A stretch of 33,278 nt of DNA from Dactylosporangium sp. AC04546 (GTDB lineage: Bacteria > Actinomycetota > Actinomycetes > Mycobacteriales > Micromonosporaceae). This document shows positions 6,748 through 13,782 of this stretch, piece after piece. Where the stretch lies: the NCBI RefSeq assembly GCF_022095675.1, contig NZ_JAHYSG010000127.1:1-33278 (forward strand), given 5' to 3'. The first letter of the stretch is position 1, and every line of letters starts with the position of its first letter. The translations under genes and the position numbers were made by a program. The notes below the pieces were generated by a model that was not told the DNA's origin, did no database searches, and saw only the letters and a list, made by a program, of their open reading frames with translations.

Positions 6748-7065
6748 GCGTTCAGGTCGCCGTCGCGACGAACCGCGGCGAGGGCGTTCGGGTCGACGCC
6801 GCGACGAACCGCGGCGAAAGCGTTCGGGTCGACGCCGCGACGAACCGCGGCGAAAGCGTTCGGGTCGACGCCGCGACGAACCGCGGCGAAAGCGTTCGGG
6901 TCGACGCCGCGACGAACCGCGGCGAAAGCGTTCGGGTCGCCGTCGCGAAGAACCGCGGCGAAAGCGTTCGGGTCGACGCCGCGACGAACCGCGGCGAAAG
7001 CGTTCGGGTCGCCGTCGCGAAGAACCGCGGCGAGGGCGTTCAGGTCGTCGTCGCCACGAACCGCT
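6748..7065. repeat. 36-bp tandem repeat array, nine units
   Basis: Units start at 6748, 6784, 6820, 6856, 6892, 6928, 6964, 7000 and 7036, exactly 36 bp apart; the last is partial. The two end units carry GCGTTCAGG and the seven inner ones GCGTTCGGG. Inner units contain the inverted repeat CGCCGCG-acgaac-CGCGGCG; two variant units have CGTCGCG, which still allows pairing as a G-U wobble in plus-strand RNA. The array spans nearly all the DNA between the chemoreceptor stop and the propeller gene. The end nearest the chemoreceptor overlaps its last codons, and units read in that gene's frame give RTLSPRFVAAST. There are no spacers, so it is not a CRISPR array. Confidence 0.95.
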
Positions 7066-9064
7066 TGATCCGCTCGACGGCGTCCTGCGACGGGGTCAGG
7101 AACTGCAGCCCGATCTCGGTCTGCGAGCCCTGCGCCACGCAGTGCATCACCTGCGCGTGCAGCCGCAGCGGCCCCTGGTCGATGCTCAGGTCGACGCTCA
7201 CCGTGTCGCCGGTGCGCAACGGCACCGCGCCGTCGGCGCAGCAGCGCAGCCCGCCGGCGCTCAGGTCCATGAGCTCGCCGGTGACCGTGTCGGCGCCGTC
7301 GACGGTGATGCGCACCGGGCCGGTCGCGGCGATCCGCTCGGCGTGGCGCCGCTCCAGCTTCTCGGCCAGGGCGGACATGCCGCGGATGCGCTCCATCGTC
7401 TCGTTGACCCGGCCGTTGAGCCGCTCGACGACGGAGTGCTGGTCCTGGGCCACGGTGTGCAGCACGCTCGTCGCCTCGCCGATCCCGCCGACGCCCGCCA
7501 CCATGGCCGCGATCGTGCTGGCCATCTCGGCGGCGTTGCGCTCCAGCGAGGTGATCGTGGCGCTGATCTGCTCGGTCGACTCGGCGGTGTTGCTGGCCAG
7601 GTCCTTGACCTCGTTGGCGACCACGGTGAAGCCGCGGCCCGCCCCGCCGGCCCGGGCCGCCTCGATCGTCGCGTTCAGCGCGAGCAGCCGGGTCTGCGCG
7701 GCGATGCCGGCGATGAGCTGGGTCGTGCCGTGGACCTGGCGCAGGCTGTCGCCGAGCGCCGCGACGACCCGCTCGGCCTGCCCGGCCCGCTCGACGACCG
7801 ACGCGGTGGCCCGGTCGGCCTCGGTGACCCGCTCCTCGATCGTGCGGGCGGCGCCGCGGACCTCGTCGACCTGCGCGACGACGTCGTTGAGCTCCTGCGC
7901 GATCGCGTTGACCGACTCGTCGACGACGCCCTGGGCCCGCTCGCGCAGCTGCCGCTGGCCCTCGCGCTGCTGCTCGAAGCTCGCGTGCAGCTGCTCCTCG
8001 CGGACCCGCTGGCCGCGCTGCAGCGCCGCGTCCTGCTCGGCCAGGCGCGAGCGGGCCTTCCGCAGGGCCCGGCCGATGTCGCCGAGCTCGTCGCGGCCCG
8101 ACGGCAGCTCCCGCTCGCTGAGGTCGCCGTCGGCGGTGGCGGTCACGCCCGACACGGCCAGTCCCACGTCGTGCCGGGTTCGCCACAGTACCGCCGCCGC
8201 CAGCCACCACGCGACGAGCAGCCCGACGCCGGTGACGGTCAGGTTGAGGACCCGGTCGCGGGCGAGCCGGTCGTGCCGCTCGTTGAGCAGCCGCTCCAGC
8301 GCGGCCCGGCTCGGGCCGAGCGCGCCGCCGACCGCGGTGGCGAGCGCGGTGGCGTCGGCGGCCGACGGGTTCGCCAGTCCGGCGGTGAGCGCGTCGCCGA
8401 GGGCCTGCGCCGCGTCGGCGGCCGCGGCGACCGGGGCCAGGCTGCCGGCGAGCGCCGGGTCCGAGGTGTTGGCGAGCGCCGTCCTCACCGCGCTGCGCAG
8501 CGCGTCGGCGCGGCTGCGCAGCCGGCCCGCGGCGACGGCCTGCGCGGCCATCCGGTCGCCGGCGGCGGCCGTGGTGTCCGGGTTGGCCGCCTGGGCCGCG
8601 GTGAGCAGCGCGTCCGGCAGCTCGATGATCTGGATGTCCATGACGTAGAAGGAGTCCAGGTCCGGGTCGAGGATCAGGCTGGAGGTGTTGCCGGCCTCGG
8701 TGATGAGCGCCGCGAGCGCGGTCGCCGCCGGCACGCCGCCCCCGGACGGGATCGCGCCGAGCTCCTCGGTGAGCTCCAGCTTCGGGTGCTTGCCCACGAC
8801 GGTGCGCAGTTCGGCCAGGTCGGGGGCGTCGCCGGCGGTGATCGCGGTCATCGCCGACAGCGCGGAGTGCACCACCTCGGTACCGTCGAGCTCGTCGGCG
8901 GCGAAGTCGACCTGCCCGCCGATCGTCGACGAGTACGCCCACGTCGCGCCGAGGCCCGGCACGAGGAGCACGACACACAGCACGGCCAGGCGGGTGCTGG
9001 TGCGCACCCGGTCCGACAACCACAGCGCCGGGCGGAGCAGCACCGGACCGCGCGATCCACTCAT
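7040..9064 (-). CDS. Methyl-accepting chemotaxis-type receptor with C-terminal PilZ domain
   Basis: This 674-residue protein has TM1 at about residues 26-46, an extracytoplasmic sensor region to about 268, TM2 at about 270-292, a HAMP-like segment, then the conserved MCP signalling hairpin (LLALNATIEAARAG, GFTVVANEVKDLA) at about 455-490. The C-terminal 100 residues form a PilZ domain: RHAER (RxxxR, R573/R577) and DLSAGG (DxSxxG, about 600-605) are both intact, so c-di-GMP binding is predicted. No CheR-docking pentapeptide is seen at the end. ATG at 9064 is chosen because TM1 follows at normal distance; an in-frame upstream extension would be unusual. The role is probably to couple an external signal and c-di-GMP to CheA/CheW signalling. 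The final codons and stop lie within the 36-bp repeat. Confidence 0.9.
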   Translation of the reverse strand: MSGSRGPVLLRPALWLSDRVRTSTRLAVLCVVLLVPGLGATWAYSSTIGGQVDFAADELDGTEVVHSALSAMTAITAGDAPDLAELRTVVGKHPKLELTEELGAIPSGGGVPAATALAALITEAGNTSSLILDPDLDSFYVMDIQIIELPDALLTAAQAANPDTTAAAGDRMAAQAVAAGRLRSRADALRSAVRTALANTSDPALAGSLAPVAAAADAAQALGDALTAGLANPSAADATALATAVGGALGPSRAALERLLNERHDRLARDRVLNLTVTGVGLLVAWWLAAAVLWRTRHDVGLAVSGVTATADGDLSERELPSGRDELGDIGRALRKARSRLAEQDAALQRGQRVREEQLHASFEQQREGQRQLRERAQGVVDESVNAIAQELNDVVAQVDEVRGAARTIEERVTEADRATASVVERAGQAERVVAALGDSLRQVHGTTQLIAGIAAQTRLLALNATIEAARAGGAGRGFTVVANEVKDLASNTAESTEQISATITSLERNAAEMASTIAAMVAGVGGIGEATSVLHTVAQDQHSVVERLNGRVNETMERIRGMSALAEKLERRHAERIAATGPVRITVDGADTVTGELMDLSAGGLRCCADGAVPLRTGDTVSVDLSIDQGPLRLHAQVMHCVAQGSQTEIGLQFLTPSQDAVERIKRFVATTT

Positions 9065-9108
9065 ATCGCCCTGTTCGGCGATCGCCACGCATTCTTGAGG
9101 ATCCGTGC

Positions 9109-9136
9109 GCGGCGGGCCGTGAACACGACCCGCCGC
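9109..9136 (-). terminator. Hairpin between the NlpC/P60 gene and the chemoreceptor gene
   Basis: GCGGCGGG (9109-9116) and CCCGCCGC (9129-9136) form an 8-bp stem. The loop can pair further as CGTG/CACG, giving an almost uninterrupted hairpin. It lies just downstream of the NlpC/P60 stop and has no U tract. It may end or attenuate transcription before the chemoreceptor gene. Confidence 0.5.
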
Positions 9137-9143
9137 CACAGAT

Positions 9144-9842
9144 TTATAGGAAGCGGTACGCGGTGCCCCCGCGCACCGGGGCGACGCGCACCCCGGCCTG
9201 CGGGTTGGCCGCCTCGACCATCTTGCCGTTGCCGAGGTAGATCGCGACGTGCCCTGACGTGTGGATCACGTCGCCGGCGCGCCACTGCCCGGCCGGCACC
9301 TTGCGGCCGCGGGCGGCGATCTGCTCGCTCTGGTGCGGCAGCTTCACCCCCACCTTCGCGTAGGCGGCCATGACCAGCCCGCTGCAGTCGAACGCGTTCG
9401 GTCCGGCTGCGGCCCACTTGTACGGTTTGCCGACCTGGCCCAGCGCCCACGACACGACGGTGCCGGCGGCGCCGGACGGCGGCGCGACGGACGGTGCCTT
9501 GGTGGTGGCCGGCGGCTTCTTCTTCACCGGGACGGGCGGTTTCGCCGGGGCGGGCGGCGCAACGACGACCCTCGAGGCGGTGTCACGGGAGGAGAGATGG
9601 ATCGGACGATATGCACGGTCCGCCTTCTCGAAGGCCGCGATGCGGGCCTCCTCGTCGGCGAGCAGTTCGGCCTGCAGAGTGGCCACCTCGTCGGTGGCCG
9701 TCACATTCGTCGGTGCTGGTTGGGCCGCGGCGGCGGAGGAGCCGAGCCAGACGGCGGAGAGGGCCAGGACAGTGGTGCCCGCTGCGATGCGGCGCAGCGG
9801 CTGCGATGCGTTCAGGACGACTCCTGGGACGGCCCGGTGCAC
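9144..9842 (-). CDS. Secreted NlpC/P60-family peptidoglycan endopeptidase (RipA-like triad)
   Basis: This 232-residue exported protein has an N-terminal signal sequence with a hydrophobic core at about residues 18-40. A short helical segment (about 50-78) is followed by a Pro/Lys/Ala-rich linker (95-125) and then the NlpC/P60 domain. The catalytic residues appear as C153 in FDCSG, H198 in SGHVAIYLG, and E210 twelve residues later, where many family members have His. Cys-His-Glu is the arrangement known from mycobacterial RipA, which cleaves peptide stems in peptidoglycan. The likely role is cell-wall turnover or septum splitting. The start is GTG; the ribosome binding site is weak. It is followed by a strong hairpin and then the chemoreceptor gene. 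Confidence 0.9.
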   Translation of the reverse strand: MHRAVPGVVLNASQPLRRIAAGTTVLALSAVWLGSSAAAAQPAPTNVTATDEVATLQAELLADEEARIAAFEKADRAYRPIHLSSRDTASRVVVAPPAPAKPPVPVKKKPPATTKAPSVAPPSGAAGTVVSWALGQVGKPYKWAAAGPNAFDCSGLVMAAYAKVGVKLPHQSEQIAARGRKVPAGQWRAGDVIHTSGHVAIYLGNGKMVEAANPQAGVRVAPVRGGTAYRFL

Positions 9843-10130
9843 TCTCGCGTGTCTCGGGTGGAGCGGCGCCGCCGAACAGCGGTGCCGGGACCCGAAGTAC
9901 CGGGCGAAACGGACAATCGATCACACCGGCCGCGATGGGGGCCGTCCGTGACGCTAGGCCAGGTCGTTGGCGAGTCGCCGCCGGTCGTGAGAAGGCTCAC
10001 CCCGACCTCACCCCCGATATGACCGCATATGCACATTTCAAAGGGATATCCGGGGCGTGGCGTTGACCGCACTCACGGTGCTGGCCGGCTGCCGGACCCG
10101 GGTTGCGGGCCCTTGATAGCGTCCCCGCGC
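9843..10130. other. 288-bp divergent intergenic region with small hairpins
   Basis: This separates the NlpC/P60 gene from the Cys-rich unknown. It contains a hairpin at 9983-10007 (GGTC-GTGAG-aagg-CTCAC-ccc-GACC), a short palindrome GGCGA-G-TCGCC at about 9969-9979, and an AT-richer patch at about 10015-10050 where promoters could sit. On the minus strand TAGCGT at about 9951-9956 could be a -10 for the NlpC/P60 gene, leaving a leader of roughly 100 nt. I found no recognisable riboswitch. Confidence 0.4.
10117..10122 (+). promoter_or_regulatory. -10 element TAGCGT for the Cys-rich unknown gene (leaderless)
   Basis: TAGCGT ends 8 nt before the ATG at 10131 and no Shine-Dalgarno precedes that ATG. 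The same hexamer precedes glgC. A -35 is not clear. Confidence 0.4.
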
Positions 10131-11060
10131 ATGGGAGGCATCGGGTACTCGCTCGGCATCAGCGGTGACGGCGACGTCGACGCGGCGCGGTCGGCGATCT
10201 GGGACTACACGAAGTCGTTCGCGCGGTGGTGCACGACGAGCCCCGTCTACGAGGAGGTCGACGACTACCTCGACGACGTGCGGCCCGAGAACGACCCGCA
10301 CCAGCCCGGCGACACCCGCATGTACTGGTGGCTGCCCGACTACGCCGGCTGCTGCGTGCGCTCGATGCTCGCCTGGGAGCACTGGTGCCAGCTCGCCGCC
10401 GCGATCGACTGGCGCTTCCTCGTCCACCGCGCCGAGCGCCACGGCGTGCGCATCACCCAGGACCGCCCCACCCGCGAGGACGCGACCAGCCGGTTCGTGG
10501 TCCTGCGCGGCTACCTGTGGCTGATCGAGGACGGCCGGCTCACCGGCGACGACAAGATGCTCGCCCTCGACGAGCTCACCGACGAGGAGGCGGCCGTGGT
10601 GGAGGCCGCCCGTGAGCGCTGCGGCTGCGGGGTGTGCACCATGCTGCGCCCCGATCCCGGCGTCCTCGACACGCTCCTCGGCGACCTCCGCGGCGAGGAC
10701 AAGGACGCCGCGGTCCAGGCCGGCTGGTACCTGGCGCGGATGACGACCACCAGCCCCGAGGCCCTGGAGACCCTGGTCCGGGTCGGCGGGAGCCCGATGG
10801 GGTGCCACTTCGACGACTTCAGCGGCCCGATCGAGCGGGCGGCGGCCGCCCTGCCCGGCGCGTGGGCGCAGCTGATGGCCCTGGCACCCGGGCTCAACCC
10901 CGACTCGCGGGACCTCGCGTTGCAGGGCCTGTTCCGGTTGTACCGTGAGCCGCGGCGCACCGAGGACGAGTGCACCGCCTACCGCGCGGCGCTGCGCGCC
11001 GCCCTCGACGCGGACGGCAGCGACACCGCGTTCTACCTGCTCCAGGAGCTCAAGGACTAG
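10131..11060 (+). CDS. Cys-rich protein of unknown function
   Basis: I do not recognise this 309-residue protein. It is soluble, acidic, and has no signal peptide or membrane segment. The N-terminal half is rich in Trp, Tyr and Cys (WWLPDYAGCC at about 66-75, AWEHWCQ at about 81-87). A CGCGVC cluster sits at residues 164-169 and might bind a metal. The C-terminal half (about 175-300) looks helical with HEAT-like spacing (LLGDLRGEDKDAAVQAGWYL, SPEALETLVRVG). ATG at 10131 is preferred to an in-frame ATG at 10029 because a -10-like TAGCGT lies just before it and the intervening residues look noncoding. It converges on the transglutaminase-like gene with a 3-bp gap. Confidence 0.7.
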   Translation: MGGIGYSLGISGDGDVDAARSAIWDYTKSFARWCTTSPVYEEVDDYLDDVRPENDPHQPGDTRMYWWLPDYAGCCVRSMLAWEHWCQLAAAIDWRFLVHRAERHGVRITQDRPTREDATSRFVVLRGYLWLIEDGRLTGDDKMLALDELTDEEAAVVEAARERCGCGVCTMLRPDPGVLDTLLGDLRGEDKDAAVQAGWYLARMTTTSPEALETLVRVGGSPMGCHFDDFSGPIERAAAALPGAWAQLMALAPGLNPDSRDLALQGLFRLYREPRRTEDECTAYRAALRAALDADGSDTAFYLLQELKD

Positions 11061-11063
11061 GCG

Positions 11064-11891
11064 CTAGACGGCGACCCAGCCGTCGAAGCCGCTCGGGGAC
11101 ATGCAGTGGACGCGGCCGTCCAGGCGCAGGTCGGGGTCGGTCGCGTAGCGCTCGGCGAGAGCGCGCTCCGCCGTCGCGTCGCCGCGGTCGGCGGCCAGGA
11201 GCAGGCGGGTCAGCTCGTCGGCGACCCGGTCGGTGATCGCGCCCCACTGGTCCCACAGCAGTACCTCGTCGCCGCGGCGGTGGGCGACCTCCAGCAGGAC
11301 CTGGTCGAGCAGGAACTGGTGGCCGCGGAACGGCTGGTCGGGGCTCACGCCGTAGGTGTCGGCGTCGATGAGGCCGCGCCGGTGCGCGTCCCAGGCCTGC
11401 GCGGCGGTGAGGAACTGGGGCAGGTCGGCGGTGTCGAACGGGTACCGCCACGGGTCGAGCTGCGCGTCGGCGAGGACCCAGCGGGTGCCGTTCCAGTACT
11501 CGGCGACGGCGTGGTCGTAGTTCCAGTCCTCGGCCAGGTACGCCGCGAAGCCGACCCGGACCCGGGCCGGCACCCCGCGGTGGCGCAGCGCCGCCACGGT
11601 GAGCAGGGCGAAGTCGCGGCAGCAGACCACCACCCGGTCCGGCTCCGGCCGCGGCTCGGCGAGGGGCACCGGAAAGCGGCTCTGGTCGAGCTCCAGGAGC
11701 CGCTCGACGCGCCGTGAGTCGATCTCGGCCAGGCGCGGCCCGGTGAACGTGAGGCCGGCCGCCTGGTAGTGCACCAGCACGTTGCGCATGACCGTCATGA
11801 GCTCGGGCACGTCGGCCGGCAGGTCATCGAGCAGGGCGGCGAACCGTCCCGGGTCGCTGAAGCGCGTCTGCTCGCGGTACCGCTGCTGCAT
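11064..11891 (-). CDS. Transglutaminase-like (papain-fold) protein
   Basis: This 275-residue protein has the transglutaminase-core pattern. The catalytic Cys is in CCRDFALL (C91), followed by the typical LRHRGVPARVRVGFAAY strand. The His is in YDHAVAEYW (H127) and the Asp in VLADAQLDP (D142). Bacterial members are more often peptidases or unknown-function hydrolases than true cross-linking enzymes. There is no signal peptide, so it is probably cytoplasmic. A -10-like TAGGTT ends 6 nt before the ATG and no Shine-Dalgarno is present, indicating a leaderless transcript starting in the 20-bp gap after the beta-lactamase-like gene. The substrate is unknown. Confidence 0.85.
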   Translation of the reverse strand: MQQRYREQTRFSDPGRFAALLDDLPADVPELMTVMRNVLVHYQAAGLTFTGPRLAEIDSRRVERLLELDQSRFPVPLAEPRPEPDRVVVCCRDFALLTVAALRHRGVPARVRVGFAAYLAEDWNYDHAVAEYWNGTRWVLADAQLDPWRYPFDTADLPQFLTAAQAWDAHRRGLIDADTYGVSPDQPFRGHQFLLDQVLLEVAHRRGDEVLLWDQWGAITDRVADELTRLLLAADRGDATAERALAERYATDPDLRLDGRVHCMSPSGFDGWVAV

Positions 11892-11897
11892 CCATCG

Positions 11898-11903
11898 AAC
11901 CTA
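11898..11903 (-). promoter_or_regulatory. -10 element TAGGTT for the transglutaminase-like gene (leaderless)
   Basis: TAGGTT on the minus strand lies exactly 6 nt before the ATG at 11891, within the 20-bp gap to the preceding gene. Confidence 0.5.
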
Positions 11904-11911
11904 ACAACAAT

Positions 11912-12790
11912 TCACCCGCCGTCGAGCGCCCGTGCGGCATGGGCTGAAATTGTCGCGTCGAGCCAGGCGCGGCCGAGCGCCGCATGGGCCTGCACGGCCG
12001 GGTGGGTGGCCCCGTAGTTGCCGGCGTCGCCGAGGCCGTCGGCGAACAGGGCGTACGTCAGCGCGGGCGCGCCGGCGGGGCCGAACATGATCCCGGCCTC
12101 GTGGCGGGCGGCGCCCCCGGCGTCGACGTCGGCGCCGTGCTTCGTGGCCACCCGGCCGCGCTCCTGCGACGACATGCTCCGGCGGATGCCGTCGTGGTAC
12201 CCGTTGGTCCACCGCAGGACGCGCAGCAGGAAGTCGCAGGACGCCGGGCTGAGCAGGGTCCGCGTGGCCAGCCGCCAGAGCAGGTCGTGCGTCTCGCGGG
12301 GCGTGGTGTCGCCGAGGAAGAACCGGTGCGGGTCGGCGACCGGCTCGACGCGGGTTTGGGTGAACCCCTTCGCGGCAAGGATCTCGTTGACCTCCGCCGC
12401 CGGCACGACCCGCCCGCACATGCGCACCGCGGTGTTGTCGGAGACGAGCAGCATCGCGGTGAGCACGCCGGCCAGGGTGACCTCGTCGCCCCACACGGTC
12501 TGGAGGTGGTAGATGCCGCTGCCGCCCAGGACGATGCCGGCCGGCAGGTCGAGCCGCTGCCCGAGCCGCAGCTCGCCGCGGTCGACCTTCTCCAGCACGG
12601 CGGTCGCGACGGCGAGCTTCTGGACGCTGTACCCCTTGGTCAGGTGATCGGCGTCGTCCTCGACGACGACCCGCGGCACGCCGTCCTCGCCGGCGGGGTC
12701 GGCGAGCGCGACATGGCTGTGCCAGGCGCCGCCGGCCCTCGCCTTCTGCCGCTGGTACGCGCGCCGGATCCGCGCCGCTGGTGCCGTCAC
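11912..12790 (-). CDS. Class A beta-lactamase-like serine hydrolase without signal peptide
   Basis: This 292-residue protein carries the class A beta-lactamase motifs at near-normal distances: SVQK (S55-K58), SDN (117-119), a Glu at 149 in RVEP that fits the omega-loop general base, and KHG (217-219) in place of KTG. PHRFFLGDTTPRET matches the omega-loop region with its DTTP end. There is no export signal; the N-terminus is basic and hydrophilic (MTAPAARIRRAYQRQK). A periplasmic antibiotic-resistance role is therefore unlikely. A cytoplasmic hydrolase acting on an amide or ester is more plausible. The GTG start has CAGACT 6 nt upstream and no clear Shine-Dalgarno. It is divergent from the nuclease-like/SnoaL gene with only 35 bp between start codons. 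Confidence 0.85.
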   Translation of the reverse strand: MTAPAARIRRAYQRQKARAGGAWHSHVALADPAGEDGVPRVVVEDDADHLTKGYSVQKLAVATAVLEKVDRGELRLGQRLDLPAGIVLGGSGIYHLQTVWGDEVTLAGVLTAMLLVSDNTAVRMCGRVVPAAEVNEILAAKGFTQTRVEPVADPHRFFLGDTTPRETHDLLWRLATRTLLSPASCDFLLRVLRWTNGYHDGIRRSMSSQERGRVATKHGADVDAGGAARHEAGIMFGPAGAPALTYALFADGLGDAGNYGATHPAVQAHAALGRAWLDATISAHAARALDGG

Positions 12791-12796
12791 CCGACC

Positions 12797-12819
12797 AGTC
12801 TGCGGCGCGGCGTTAGGCT
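12797..12819. promoter_or_regulatory. Back-to-back -10 elements in a 35-bp divergent gap
   Basis: On the minus strand CAGACT (12802-12797) lies 6 nt before the GTG at 12790. On the plus strand TAGGCT (12814-12819) lies 6 nt before the ATG at 12826. With only 35 bp between start codons, any -35 contacts would fall inside the opposite gene's promoter or coding sequence, so the two promoters should compete. Confidence 0.45.
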
Positions 12820-12825
12820 CTGGCC

Positions 12826-13782
12826 ATGGAGGCGGCGCAACTCGCTTCGTGGCTCGACCGGCTCACCTTCAGCGACTGCACGGACGCCCGGGTGACCCGG
12901 CTCGTCATCACGGCGGTGGAGGACTGGGGCCGGTCGCTCGGCTGGCGGGTGTACCCGCGGGCGGCGAGCGTGGTGCCGTTGCCGCCGCCGTACGAGCAGC
13001 GCCGCTCCGTCGTCGACGTGGGGTTCGCCCGGGCGGACGGCTCGCCGGTCGTCGTCGAGATCGACCACGCCGACCGGCGGCGGACCCTGGACAAGCTCGC
13101 CGCCGAGGCCGCCGCCGGCCGGTTGGCGCTGTGGGTGCGGTGGGGGTCGGGCCGCTTCGCCACCCCGCCCGACGGGGTCCACCTGGTGGCGCTGCGGGCC
13201 ACCAGCCGTACTCCGCTCGGCGGCGGGGAGCGGCTGTGGTCCCGCACCCCGGAGGCGGACCGCCCGGCCCCGGAGCATTCGGACGCCACGCCCGCGGCCT
13301 GGACCGCGACCGCCCTGGACCAAGGGAGGGACCGCCCCGACCGGCCGGCCCCGGCACACTCGGATGCACCGGCGGGCGCCTGGACCGAGGCTCTCCTCGA
13401 CCCGGAGCCGGCCGCCGACGCGGACGTCGAGCTTGTGCTGCGGGCCTACGCCGCCTTCGCCGCCGGGGACATCGCCGGGGCGGTGCGCGACCTGCACCCG
13501 GACGTCGAGTGGATCGAGCCGGACGAGTTCCCGAACGGCGGGCGGCACGTCGGGCCGGCGGCCGTCGCGCGGTACCTCCAGGCCTCCTACGACGACTGGC
13601 TGGAGCTGCACTCGGAGCCGTCCGCGACCCGCCGCGGCGACCGGATCGTGGTCGTCCACCACGTCCACGGCGTGGTCCAGGACCTGAGCATCCGCGACGT
13701 CACGGTCGCCGACGTCTTCACCGTCGCCGACGGCCGGGTCGTGCGCATGCAGGCGTACGCCGACCCGGCCACGGCGGCCTAA
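12826..13782 (+). CDS. Restriction-endonuclease-like domain fused to a SnoaL/NTF2-like domain
   Basis: This 318-residue protein has two parts. Residues 1 to about 125 contain SVVDVGFARADGSPVVVEID (D64, E78, D80) and then RRRTLDKLAAEAAAGRLALWVRW. This resembles a PD-(D/E)XK nuclease-like core, although the expected ExK is ExD, so nuclease activity is uncertain. Residues 145-192 are a Pro/Ala-rich linker containing two copies of a 21-residue segment (DRPAPEHSDATPAAWT and DRPAPAHSDAPAGAWT). Residues about 198-313 form a SnoaL-like NTF2 fold (LRAYAAFAAGDIAGAVRDLH, VEWIEP, VADVFTVADGRVVRMQAY). The combination is unfamiliar to me. The ATG is preceded by TAGGCT at 6 nt. The 3' end overlaps the next convergent gene by 4 bp. 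Confidence 0.75.
   Translation: MEAAQLASWLDRLTFSDCTDARVTRLVITAVEDWGRSLGWRVYPRAASVVPLPPPYEQRRSVVDVGFARADGSPVVVEIDHADRRRTLDKLAAEAAAGRLALWVRWGSGRFATPPDGVHLVALRATSRTPLGGGERLWSRTPEADRPAPEHSDATPAAWTATALDQGRDRPDRPAPAHSDAPAGAWTEALLDPEPAADADVELVLRAYAAFAAGDIAGAVRDLHPDVEWIEPDEFPNGGRHVGPAAVARYLQASYDDWLELHSEPSATRRGDRIVVVHHVHGVVQDLSIRDVTVADVFTVADGRVVRMQAYADPATAA
13258..13401 (+). repeat. Duplicated 63-bp segment encoding the linker
   Basis: 13258-13320 and 13339-13401 encode closely similar 21-residue peptides (DRPAPEHSDAT... and DRPAPAHSDAP...), 81 bp apart. This is an in-frame duplication within the linker of the fusion protein. Confidence 0.75.

Noticed and set aside
6748..7065. 36-bp repeats considered as a CRISPR array
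   Set aside because: The units are directly contiguous with no unique spacers, and no cas genes are present.
5778..9092. Continuous minus-strand frame joining the repeat region to the propeller protein as one long protein
   Set aside because: The signal peptide at MTIHRRVM marks the true N-terminus, and the upstream part is antisense-frame reading of the chemoreceptor.
6234..9373. Very long open frames on the plus strand across the chemoreceptor and repeat region
   Set aside because: They are antisense to a clear receptor and propeller gene, have Arg/Ala-rich content without domains, and arise from high GC plus the 36-bp repeat, which is open in several frames.
9843..10020. c-di-AMP (ydaO) riboswitch upstream of the NlpC/P60 gene
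   Set aside because: Actinobacterial cell-wall hydrolases often carry one. Here only a TCGGGGTGAGCC-like fragment is present, and the other conserved parts (such as CCCGAACCCGACAGCU) are missing.
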